From contig URQG01000062.1 in NCBI GenBank assembly GCA_900549895.1, positions 1-9,151 of the forward strand: 9,151 bases of DNA, written 5' to 3'. Position 1 is the stretch's first letter. The number at the start of each line of letters is the position of its first letter. Of this stretch, positions 1 through 6,089 are shown one piece after another. A program made the translations under genes and the position numbers. This DNA comes from an uncultured Lachnobacterium sp. (GTDB lineage Bacteria; Bacillota; Clostridia; Lachnospirales; Lachnospiraceae). The notes beneath the pieces were generated by a model, which searched no databases, was not told the DNA's origin, and saw only the letters and a list, made by a program, of their open reading frames with translations.

Positions 1-27
1 GCAGCGTCAGATGTGTATAAGAGACAG
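1..27 (+). other. Nextera Read 1 adapter remnant (artefact)
   Basis: The first 27 bases end in the Tn5 mosaic end AGATGTGTATAAGAGACAG, preceded by GCAGCGTC, which is the tail of the Nextera Read 1 transposase adapter. This is library sequence, not genome. Any reading frame starting in it, such as the peptide MCIRDS encoded from position 11, is artificial. Genomic sequence begins at about 28. Confidence 0.98.
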
Positions 28-1238
28 TCTGTCCATAGTGCACGCAAAAAAGCGGCAAAATTCCAGCGCAGCACGCTCTCGCCCGCACAGATATCATACG
101 TATACATCTCCTGGCCTCCCACACAATAAGAGACCGTTCCCAGTTTATCTCCTTTCTCTACCGGAGCCTTTACAATTTTGGAAAAAGAACGAATCATCTC
201 TGCCTCATCCCAATCCGCTTTCAGGAACGTCATTTGTGCACCATGATCATCGACATACAGAGGAACTTTCACACGTTTCCCCCATTCGGAAAGTCTGGCA
301 TTGCGGTATGCACTTCCGATTTCCATCGGCGGCATCTCCAAAGCCGATTTTGCCCCCTCATACAAATGATAATGATCCAATCCATATTGAAAAAGCGTTT
401 TGGCATCTGACCAGCGGTATTTTTTATTGTTCGGCCATCCGCATGCCAATAACGCAATGCAATACTTTCGTCCCCCCTCTTCCGCAGCTGCGACATAACA
501 ATATCCCGCTTTTCCGGTAAAACCAGTCTTTCCAGTAACCGCACAGTCCATCATATCAAGAAATGCATTCTTGTTTGACACGGAAAAATTTTGTCCTTCC
601 AGATCCGTAAACGTATGGCTTCTTGTTGCTGTAAGCGAAACAAAAGTCTCACATTGTGGGGATTTCCACGTACAATAACTCATGATCCTGCACAGATCTG
701 CCGCTGTTGTGTGATGTTCTCCGCCCTCATCCTTATCATCCAGGCCGTTTGGCGTAACGAAATGCGTATCAAGGCAGCCAAGTTCTTTTGCTTTTTCATT
801 CATACGGGACGCAAAGGCTTCCACGGAACCATCCACATGTTCCGCAATTGCATAGGCGCAGTCATTAAACGACTCGAGCATCAGGCCGTAAAGAAGGTCT
901 CCCAGATAAAACTGTTCCCCCTCTTTCATCCCAAGATGCACCTTGGGCTGTCCCGCAGCATTGGCACTTACTGTGACAACTTCATCCGTTGCACATTCTT
1001 CAAGTGCAAGGATACAGGTCATGATCTTGGTCGTACTGGCATTCGCAAGAGGAAGTGTTTCCTCTTTTCCGTACAAAACCCTGTCACTTTCTCCGTCTGT
1101 CATTGCACAGGATTTTGAATACAACCGGCTCGGCGGCAGCTCCTTTTTTTCGTCCGCATAGGTACCTGTCACATTCATGGTTAATGACTGAAGCGTAATC
1201 ATTAACCAGATTATCATCTTTAATGCCTTTTTCTTCAT
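28..1238 (-). CDS. D-alanyl-D-alanine carboxypeptidase, DacF/PBP5 type (3' truncated)
   Basis: This is a serine peptidase of family S11 (low-molecular-weight PBP) that removes the terminal D-Ala from peptidoglycan stem pentapeptides outside the membrane. About 403 residues are readable on the minus strand with no stop; the frame runs into the left adapter, so the C-terminus is missing. All three penicillin-binding motifs are present: S68-T-T-K71 (SxxK nucleophile), S123-F-N125 (SxN) and K237-T-G239 (KTG). The N-terminus MKKKALK followed by MIIWLMITLQSL is a signal peptide, with a likely cut after TYA28. Starting at Met8 would lose the positive n-region, so Met1 is preferred although no clear Shine-Dalgarno precedes it. 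The visible C-terminal part after residue ~290 fits the PBP5 C-terminal domain; the usual membrane anchor would lie beyond the edge. It sits 52 bp downstream of scpB, as in many Clostridia. DacF as opposed to another Dac paralogue is inferred from context. Confidence 0.93.
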
Positions 1239-1244
1239 AAAAAA

Positions 1245-1284
1245 ATAACCATATACATTATCTTCTCATAATGTATATGATTAT
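1245..1284 (-). repeat. Long AT-rich inverted repeat between scpB and dac (terminator/attenuator candidate)
   Basis: Arms at 1245-1261 (ATAACCATATACATTAT) and 1268-1284 pair at 16 of 17 positions around a 6-nt loop, with a single C/A mismatch (1249/1280). On the minus strand the hairpin starts 6 nt after the scpB stop and is followed at once by a run of seven T (1245-1239) that touches the dac start codon. The shape is that of an intrinsic terminator, but the stem holds only two G-C pairs, so it may be a weak terminator, an attenuator or a dyad operator. No promoter for dac was seen between it and the gene, so some read-through is expected. Confidence 0.6.
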
Positions 1285-1290
1285 CTTATT

Positions 1291-1860
1291 TTAAATATCC
1301 AACTGAACATTCATTTCTTCTTCCGCTTCCTGTTTGAACTCTTCCAGCTGAACCGGACTGAGTACTGGAAGTTCATCAACCGAATGCACCCCGAAACTTC
1401 TTAAGAATTCCTCCGTTGTTCCAAACAAAAGCGGTCTGCCCGGTGCATCGAGTCTTCCCAGCTCACACACAAGATTATATTCTACCAGCTTGCTGACAGC
1501 ATGGTCAGACGACACACCTCTGATCTTCTCGATCTCCATCTTGGTCACCGGCTGCTTATAGGCAATAATGGAAAGTGTCTCAAGAAGAACATCCGTAAGC
1601 ACTCTGCGCTTCGGCTGCTTCGCAATACGGATCAGGTATTCATACATCTCTGTTCTCGTACACATCTGATAAGCCCCATCAAGTTCCATGATTGCAACCC
1701 CTCGGCCCTCATCGTTCCACTCCTGCATCATCTCATTGATCAGCTTCTTTGTCGTCTTCTTATCTAACTCTATTGCATCCGCGATCTTCTCGAGTTCTAC
1801 GGACTCACCCATCGTAAAAAGGATCGCCTCTATGATCGCTTTATAATTTTTTTCTTCCAT
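1291..1860 (-). CDS. scpB: Segregation and condensation protein B (ScpB)
   Basis: ScpB is the winged-helix subunit of the bacterial SMC-ScpA-ScpB condensin. It binds the kleisin ScpA as a dimer and is needed for chromosome compaction and origin segregation. The protein has 189 residues, the usual length. An N-terminal winged helix begins with KAIIEAILF (~7-15). The second winged helix (~90-155) carries the family signature: TLSIIAYKQPVTKMEIEKIRG, then SSDHAV, GRLDAPGRP (135-143), LFGTTEEFL and FGVHSVDELP. The acidic tail after ~172 is typical and poorly conserved. The start is the ATG at 1860, with GAGGA (1869-1865) upstream. It lies 17 bp after scpA, so the two are certainly co-transcribed. 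Nothing looks broken. Confidence 0.97.
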   Translation of the reverse strand: MEEKNYKAIIEAILFTMGESVELEKIADAIELDKKTTKKLINEMMQEWNDEGRGVAIMELDGAYQMCTRTEMYEYLIRIAKQPKRRVLTDVLLETLSIIAYKQPVTKMEIEKIRGVSSDHAVSKLVEYNLVCELGRLDAPGRPLLFGTTEEFLRSFGVHSVDELPVLSPVQLEEFKQEAEEEMNVQLDI

Positions 1861-1877
1861 ATATTCCTCAACCGTTG

Positions 1878-2630
1878 TTATGCCGCGATCTTGGAATCAA
1901 TCTTAATATCATCAAAGATATGTTCCTGTGAGATGAAGATCTTGCCCATCTTCATCAGTTCTAAGATCGCAAGAAATGTCACAATGATTTCTACCTTGCT
2001 TGACTGTGCTTCCAAAAGTCCGCGGAAACTGAAATGTGCATGTGTCGTTGCATACTCTTCAAGATATGCCATCTTGTCTTCCAGAGAAACTTCTTCTTTC
2101 TCAATTTTACCAAACTTCGAACGAAGCGGATCGATCTTATCCTTCTGTTTCTTCATGATGTTCTTGAAGATATCATTAAGCTTGGCAAGCGTCACATCCG
2201 ATACCAATTCTTCAATATCAAGTGGTTCTTCGTATGCAAGCACCTCATCCGGAATAGTCGGTTCCTTAAACATCACACGCTGCGCATCCATCTGACGATC
2301 CTTAAGCTCATATGCCATACACTTGTACATCTTATATTCAAGCAACTGCTGAACAAGTTCCGCACGCGGATCTTCCTGTTCCTCTTCACTGTCCGGGTCG
2401 GACGGGAGAAGCATTCTCGACTTAATATCGATCAACGTTGCTGCCATCACAAGGAACTCACTGAGCACATCCAGATCCTGTCGCTTCATCTCCGCAATAT
2501 ATTCCATATATTGTGCTGTAATTTCAACAATCGGAATATCGTAAATATTCACTTTATTCTTTTCCAAAAGATGCAAAAGCAGGTCCAAAGGCCCCTCAAA
2601 CACCTGTAATTTTACGGTCAGATCCATCAT
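1878..2630 (-). CDS. scpA: Segregation and condensation protein A (ScpA kleisin)
   Basis: ScpA is the kleisin that bridges the two SMC heads and recruits ScpB. The protein has 250 residues, the normal size. The N-terminal SMC-neck-binding part shows the family signature FEGPLDLLLHLLEKNKVNIYDIP (about 11-33) and a DLDVLSEFLVMAATLIDIKSRMLLP stretch (52-76). A charged, acidic linker follows (SEEEQEDPR, ~81-89). The C-terminal winged helix (~185-245), including SFRGLLEAQSSKVEIIVTFLAILELMK, contacts the SMC cap. Two adjacent ATG codons open the gene; GAGGAAAGGG upstream can serve either, and I give the outer one. A sigma-A-like promoter lies 24 bp upstream and makes scpA the first gene of its operon. 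Confidence 0.97.
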   Translation of the reverse strand: MMDLTVKLQVFEGPLDLLLHLLEKNKVNIYDIPIVEITAQYMEYIAEMKRQDLDVLSEFLVMAATLIDIKSRMLLPSDPDSEEEQEDPRAELVQQLLEYKMYKCMAYELKDRQMDAQRVMFKEPTIPDEVLAYEEPLDIEELVSDVTLAKLNDIFKNIMKKQKDKIDPLRSKFGKIEKEEVSLEDKMAYLEEYATTHAHFSFRGLLEAQSSKVEIIVTFLAILELMKMGKIFISQEHIFDDIKIDSKIAA

Positions 2631-2653
2631 TTACCCTTTCCTCAACACAACCT

Positions 2654-2682
2654 ATTCTAACTTGATATTGTGCAAATTTCAA
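2654..2682 (-). promoter_or_regulatory. Sigma-A-type promoter of scpA-scpB(-dac)
   Basis: On the minus strand a -35 box TTGAAA (2682-2677) and a -10 box TAGAAT (2659-2654) are separated by exactly 17 bp. Initiation would fall near 2647, leaving a 5' leader of about 17 nt that contains just the GAGGAAAGGG ribosome binding site. It lies in the 123-bp gap between cls and scpA. Match to consensus and position are seen directly; activity is inferred. Confidence 0.75.
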
Positions 2683-2698
2683 GAGCAAATTACAATAT
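2661..2698. repeat. Nested dyad and direct repeats over the scpA promoter
   Basis: The -35/spacer region is built of repeats. CTTGATATT (2661-2669) mirrors AATTTCAAG (2675-2683) with one mismatch. A wider pair, ATATTGT (2665-2671) and ACAATAT (2692-2698), encloses two direct copies of GCAAATT (2672-2678 and 2685-2691). A dyad over the -35 box is where a repressor would sit. In AT-rich DNA some of this can be chance, so the operator role is only a suggestion. Confidence 0.4.
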
Positions 2699-2753
2699 TT
2701 AGTATTTTGATATATAATTCATACCATATTTAGAACACACATTCTCTTTCACA

Positions 2754-4337
2754 CTACAGAAGAGGGGCAAAAAGTTTGAGTGCTCCCATGAACATACGAA
2801 CGATCAGCTTCTTGCTCTGACATTCGGATAATGTAACCAGAAGACTTTCATTAATTGTTGCGAGCGCATCTTCTTTTACCTGCATGACAGCCTTCGTGCG
2901 ATACATAAAAGTACCACATTCAAAATGCAGATACAGACTTCGGTAGTCCAGATTGATCGAACCGACTGCCGCATAGACATCATCCACAACAAAACATTTT
3001 GAATGAATAAATCCGGGCTCATATTTGTAGATCTTAACACCGCCCTTGATCAAATGTGCGAAATTAGCCTGTGTCAGCAGATAGACCAGTTTCTTATCCG
3101 GCACTCCCGGAACAACAATGCGTACATCCACACCGCATTTGGCAGCATTCACAAGTGCCGTTGCCATCTCCGATCCAATGATCAGATACGGTGTAAAAAT
3201 ATAAACGTAATGTTTTGCATGTTCGATCAGATTCAGATACACATTCTCTCCGACATCCTCATGATCCAACGGAGAATCACAGTACGGCTGTACATACCCT
3301 GGTCCAAAAATCTGTGGTTCTTTTTCGATTTCCATTTCAATGGACTGTTCAACGCTTTTACCCAATTCAGGAATGGATGCTTTGCGATAAAAAGCGTAAT
3401 CATCCCGCGACTTTGTGATATAATCCCACATTTCCAGAAACATGCTGGTAAAGTTCCATACACAAGCTCCGGTCAGCCGAATTCCGGCATCCTTCCAATA
3501 TCCGAACTTAGTCTTCTCATTGATATATTCATCCGCGAGATTAAATCCGCCCGTATAAGCAATCTTTCCGTCTATTACCGTTATCTTACGGTGGTCACGA
3601 TTATTCATAATAATCGACAAAACCGGGCGGAACGGATTAAAGCAGGCACAATGGATTCCCTTTGCCTGTAAAACCTGATAAAACTTTGGCGGAAGTGTCT
3701 GAATACAACCTACATCATCATAGATCAGTCGGACCTGAACTCCCTCTTTTGCCTTACGCTCCAGAATATCCACAATCGGATCAAACATCTTCCCCTGCTC
3801 AATAATAAAATATTCCAGGAAAATAAAATGCTCCGCACTCTCCAAATCCGCAAGCAGCTGTGGATATACCTTTTCTCCGCTGGAATAATAGTCACTGTTC
3901 TCTTCTTTGTAAATCGGATATCCTGCCTTGGAGGATATATAATAAGACTGTTGAAACGCATAGAAATCGTCTTGTTGCAATGCTTCTATTGTCTTGCGGT
4001 CTTCCACACGATATTCCGCGACTTTATCTGCCACCGCTTCCATCTTGCGTCTGGTCCTCTTGGTCAGTTCCGAATGTCCGAAGAGAAAATACGCCGGTAT
4101 TCCGAACATTGGTAAAAACAAAACAAGAAAGATCCACGACATCTTGTAAGATGTGCGTATATCTTTATTGGCGATATATAAGGCGAGCGCTACCGCAACC
4201 ACCTCAAGAGCCATATTTGCAGCCGAACTGGAACGCTTGGCACTATAGACCAGATACACAAACCAGCCGAACTGTAATATAATGATTGTCGCACCTATCG
4301 TTAGTTTACTAAAAAGTTTACTGGCAAATCGCTTCAT
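2754..4337 (-). CDS. cls: Cardiolipin synthase (two-HKD phospholipase D family)
   Basis: This membrane enzyme condenses two phosphatidylglycerol molecules to cardiolipin and glycerol. The protein has 527 residues, close to the usual ~480-510 of Firmicute Cls. Hydrophobic N-terminal segments lie at about 15-32, 42-56 and 67-87; the last carries the PLDc_N-type FLPMFGIPAYFLFG. Two PLD catalytic motifs HxKxxxxD follow: H249/K251/D256, with a GG-N pair behind (YTGGFNLADEY), and H445/K447/D452, followed by GSINLDYRSL. The second is preceded by EPGFIHSK, typical of Cls. All catalytic residues are intact. The start is the ATG at 4337, with GGAGG at 4350-4346 and 8-nt spacing. It lies 25 bp downstream of the S8 protease, so co-transcription is likely. 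I found no clear hairpin terminator after it; the next gene has its own promoter. Confidence 0.95.
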   Translation of the reverse strand: MKRFASKLFSKLTIGATIIILQFGWFVYLVYSAKRSSSAANMALEVVAVALALYIANKDIRTSYKMSWIFLVLFLPMFGIPAYFLFGHSELTKRTRRKMEAVADKVAEYRVEDRKTIEALQQDDFYAFQQSYYISSKAGYPIYKEENSDYYSSGEKVYPQLLADLESAEHFIFLEYFIIEQGKMFDPIVDILERKAKEGVQVRLIYDDVGCIQTLPPKFYQVLQAKGIHCACFNPFRPVLSIIMNNRDHRKITVIDGKIAYTGGFNLADEYINEKTKFGYWKDAGIRLTGACVWNFTSMFLEMWDYITKSRDDYAFYRKASIPELGKSVEQSIEMEIEKEPQIFGPGYVQPYCDSPLDHEDVGENVYLNLIEHAKHYVYIFTPYLIIGSEMATALVNAAKCGVDVRIVVPGVPDKKLVYLLTQANFAHLIKGGVKIYKYEPGFIHSKCFVVDDVYAAVGSINLDYRSLYLHFECGTFMYRTKAVMQVKEDALATINESLLVTLSECQSKKLIVRMFMGALKLFAPLL

Positions 4338-4345
4338 ACCTTTTT

Positions 4346-4350
4346 CCTCC
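4346..4350 (-). promoter_or_regulatory. Ribosome binding site of cls
   Basis: GGAGG on the minus strand, 8 nt before the ATG. It lies inside the 25-bp gap after the protease gene and fixes the cls start. Confidence 0.85.
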
Positions 4351-4362
4351 GATTGGATTATT

Positions 4363-5229
4363 TTATATCAAATCAATCAGATTATCAACATCAAGAATTC
4401 CCCACGCCGCAGCACTTTTCTCCTGTCGTCTTGCCGATAGATACAAATTCAGTTTTAACTCTTCCGGACGCAAAGACGGTTTCTTTTGCAAAGCCAGCGC
4501 CAATGCGCCGCATACGACCGGAGTTGCCATAGATGTACCGCTTTTCTTCACATAGTAATTTCCCCGATGGTCCAAACTTAAAATATTGGTTCCGGGTGCA
4601 GTGATCTCCGGTTTTACGATACAGCATCCGGTTGGTCCTCTTCCACTGTAACCATGTGGCATATTTCGTCCCTGACCGGTGTCATCACTTGCACCGACCG
4701 TAATGATCTTACGTGAAATACCCGGAACTGTAACAGTTCCTTCTCTCGGACCATTGTTACCGGCAGCAGCCACTACCACCACATTGTCATCCCATAACCG
4801 TTCCAGTTTATCAAGAATCAGCTTCTGATCTTCGTCATCCGCCCCCGGAAGGAATCCAACCGAGAAATTTAAGATCCGGATCTGATAGATAGCCTTATTT
4901 TTTTCCACCCAGTCCAGTGCCTCAAGCACTCTCTTTGTATTTCCGTTTCCGTTTCTGTCCAGCACCTTTAATACGATCACTCGTGCTCCCGGTGCCACCC
5001 CCTGCAGACTTCCGTTTGCACAGAATATGCCTGCTACATGGGTTCCGTGTCCATTGTCATCATAACATTCCCTTTTGTCGGTAGTAAAATCTTTAAAACC
5101 TCTGATCTGTTTTCGCAAATCTTTATGCAGATACGCTCCCGTATCCAAAATGACTGCACACACACCTTTTCCCGTAAACCCTTTACGATAGACATTGTGT
5201 GCGTGTACCAATTGCTTTACCCGTCTCAT
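4363..5229 (-). CDS. Subtilisin-family serine protease (S8), intracellular type
   Basis: This is a 288-residue peptidase S8 domain with a complete catalytic set: Asp29 (AVILDTG), His61 (NGHGTHVAGIF), the oxyanion Asn158 (AAAGNNG) and Ser233 (GTSMATPVV). The order D-H-N-S and the spacing are those of subtilases. There is no signal peptide, no TM segment and no room for a prodomain: Asp29 is only 28 residues in, and an in-frame TGA stands two codons before the start. This resembles the catalytic core of cytoplasmic subtilases such as AprX or IspA, but shorter than AprX; the assignment to either is inference. The substrate is unknown. The Shine-Dalgarno is weak, so translation may be coupled to the 49-residue gene ending 22 bp upstream. 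cls follows after 25 bp. Confidence 0.93.
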   Translation of the reverse strand: MRRVKQLVHAHNVYRKGFTGKGVCAVILDTGAYLHKDLRKQIRGFKDFTTDKRECYDDNGHGTHVAGIFCANGSLQGVAPGARVIVLKVLDRNGNGNTKRVLEALDWVEKNKAIYQIRILNFSVGFLPGADDEDQKLILDKLERLWDDNVVVVAAAGNNGPREGTVTVPGISRKIITVGASDDTGQGRNMPHGYSGRGPTGCCIVKPEITAPGTNILSLDHRGNYYVKKSGTSMATPVVCGALALALQKKPSLRPEELKLNLYLSARRQEKSAAAWGILDVDNLIDLI

Positions 5230-5251
5230 GTATCACGCCGCTCACATCATT

Positions 5252-5401
5252 TTACTTTATGTTATGCGGATGCGTATGCCCCTGCTCCCTCTGCTTGCGA
5301 AGCGCTTCTTCCACTTTGCACTCCTGAGGAATCTTACGCTTTTTTAAACATTCTTCATCCACTTCGTATACACTTTTCCCATCAACGATCAATCTGCCCA
5401 T
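5252..5401 (-). CDS. Small conserved-looking protein, 49 residues, function unknown
   Basis: A short open frame begins at the ATG 5401-5399 (MGRLIVDGKSVYEVDEECLK) and ends with TAA at 5254-5252. It is highly charged with no membrane segment. A beta-like start (RLIVDGKSVYEVD) is followed by a Lys/Glu-rich helix (VEEALRKQREQ) and a His-rich end (GHTHPHNIK). There are two Cys (C19, C28), and the tail could in principle bind metal, which is speculation. It fits the 172-bp space between the divergent spacer and the S8 protease, is on the protease's strand, and ends 22 bp before it. This makes it the probable first gene of the small ORF-protease-cls unit. An in-frame TAA lies four codons upstream, so the start cannot move far; only a poor Shine-Dalgarno is visible. 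I do not recognise a named family. Confidence 0.65.
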   Translation of the reverse strand: MGRLIVDGKSVYEVDEECLKKRKIPQECKVEEALRKQREQGHTHPHNIK

Positions 5402-5478
5402 AATCTTTTTGCTTTAATATATGCATACGTCCAAGCAGCTTCTCGTAAGATAATAAAAAAGAATTTGAAATTTGGCAT
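5402..5478. promoter_or_regulatory. Divergent intergenic region
   Basis: This 77-bp AT-rich spacer separates the minus-strand small ORF/protease/cls unit from the plus-strand pair of small genes, so it should hold promoters for both directions. On the plus strand GATAAT (5449-5454) would make a good -10 box, but no convincing -35 lies 16-18 bp upstream. On the minus strand TATATT around 5413-5418 is a possible -10, also without a clear -35. No strong dyad was seen. Confidence 0.4.
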
Positions 5479-5808
5479 ATGGAAGATACAACGAACGTTA
5501 CTTATGATGATGTCATTCAGACCCGTAACGTACAGATCTTAAAATCCGTAGTTCCTTTTTTAGATGTGCGTTCCCAGCGTCCCGCAGCTATGCTGATCCA
5601 GTATATGGAGCTTCGCAACGCATACAATGCGTTTTCCAAACCGGATCATTCACTGGCGGCATGTTCTGTCGGTGAAAGCACCGACAGACGCAGCGCGATC
5701 CTTGGTGCCATCCGGCAATACTGTACCCCAAAGGAACAGGAAACAATCGACACTCTTATGAATCTGTTTTGTGTCATGGATAACTATGATATGCTGAATC
5801 ATCTATAG
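5479..5808 (+). CDS. Small helical protein of unknown function (109 aa)
   Basis: A 109-residue soluble protein with no signal peptide and no TM segment. Predicted by eye, it is mostly helical: an N-terminal helix (NVQILKSVVPFLDV, 17-30), a second helix after RSQRP (AAMLIQYMELRNAYNAF, 36-52), a polar linker (~53-70), and two C-terminal helices (ILGAIRQY, 74-81; PKEQETIDTLMNLFCVMDNY, 84-103). I do not recognise a named domain. It is the first of a two-gene unit: the next gene's Shine-Dalgarno overlaps its stop codon. No good Shine-Dalgarno precedes its own ATG, but no other start fits. The C-terminal pattern P-x-E/A...LM-x-LF recurs in the downstream neighbour, suggesting a shared fold or remote paralogy (inference). 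Codon use looks like its neighbours. Confidence 0.8.
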   Translation: MEDTTNVTYDDVIQTRNVQILKSVVPFLDVRSQRPAAMLIQYMELRNAYNAFSKPDHSLAACSVGESTDRRSAILGAIRQYCTPKEQETIDTLMNLFCVMDNYDMLNHL

Positions 5809-5812
5809 GAGG
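5807..5812 (+). promoter_or_regulatory. Strong ribosome binding site overlapping the upstream stop codon
   Basis: AGGAGG begins inside the TAG stop codon (5806-5808) of the 109-residue gene and lies 7 nt before the ATG at 5820. The overlap suggests that the two small genes are translated together from one mRNA. Confidence 0.85.
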
Positions 5813-5819
5813 ATCAGAT

Positions 5820-6089
5820 ATGGATTCATCCATCTTTCAAAATCCGGCATTTGCCAATATGAGTCCGGAGAAAATGCAGTTTCTTCTATCGTTTGCCGGC
5901 CAGAGCAAGCCGACAAACACCAAGGATATCATGCCGTATCTTTTAGCAAACATGAAACAGGCGAAAGCGCAAAACCTCGATTTTACAAAACCGGAAGTCC
6001 AGCTGATCTGCGAACTGTTGTCCAAAGATCTCCCGGAAGCGGAACGAAAGCGTGTCCAAAAGCTGATGGCACTTTTTGCAATAAAGTAA
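5820..6089 (+). CDS. Small helical protein of unknown function (89 aa)
   Basis: An 89-residue soluble protein without signal peptide or TM segment. It opens with MDSSIFQNPAFANMSPEK, and the stretch MSPEKMQFLLSFAG (14-27) looks like a capped helix. It continues with KDIMPYLLANMKQAKAQ (35-51), a helix PEVQLICELLSK (58-69) and PEAERKRVQKLMALFAIK (72-89). The architecture resembles the gene 11 bp upstream in miniature: LL/VV-x-F helix, a K/R-P turn, a long helix, then P-x-x-E/A and LM-x-LF at the end. No enzymatic motif is visible; a scaffold, adaptor or regulator is possible but unproven. The start is certain thanks to AGGAGG. Its TAA stop (6087-6089) directly abuts the stop codon of the convergent beta-propeller gene. 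Confidence 0.85.
   Translation: MDSSIFQNPAFANMSPEKMQFLLSFAGQSKPTNTKDIMPYLLANMKQAKAQNLDFTKPEVQLICELLSKDLPEAERKRVQKLMALFAIK

Noticed and set aside
11..520. Plus-strand open frame of 169 codons at the left edge
   Set aside because: Its start lies in the adapter (MCIRDS) and the rest is antisense to the carboxypeptidase, which has the catalytic motifs. The composition is not protein-like.
269..544. Minus-strand 91-codon frame
   Set aside because: It is a shifted frame inside the carboxypeptidase coding sequence, which reads continuously in its own frame across this stretch.
591..1118. Plus-strand 175-codon frame
   Set aside because: Antisense shadow of the carboxypeptidase; Cys/His/Phe-rich, with no motif and no ribosome binding site.
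2034..2609. Plus-strand 191-codon frame antisense to scpA
   Set aside because: Composition typical of the complement of an AT-rich gene; scpA on the other strand is unmistakable.
3003..3671. Plus-strand 222-codon frame antisense to cls
   Set aside because: It covers part of the cardiolipin synthase HKD region in reverse. No recognisable domain, promoter or Shine-Dalgarno.
5422..5427. TGCATA resembling a sigma-G -35 element in the divergent spacer
   Set aside because: No matching CATACTA-type -10 at the right distance on either strand, so sporulation control cannot be claimed.
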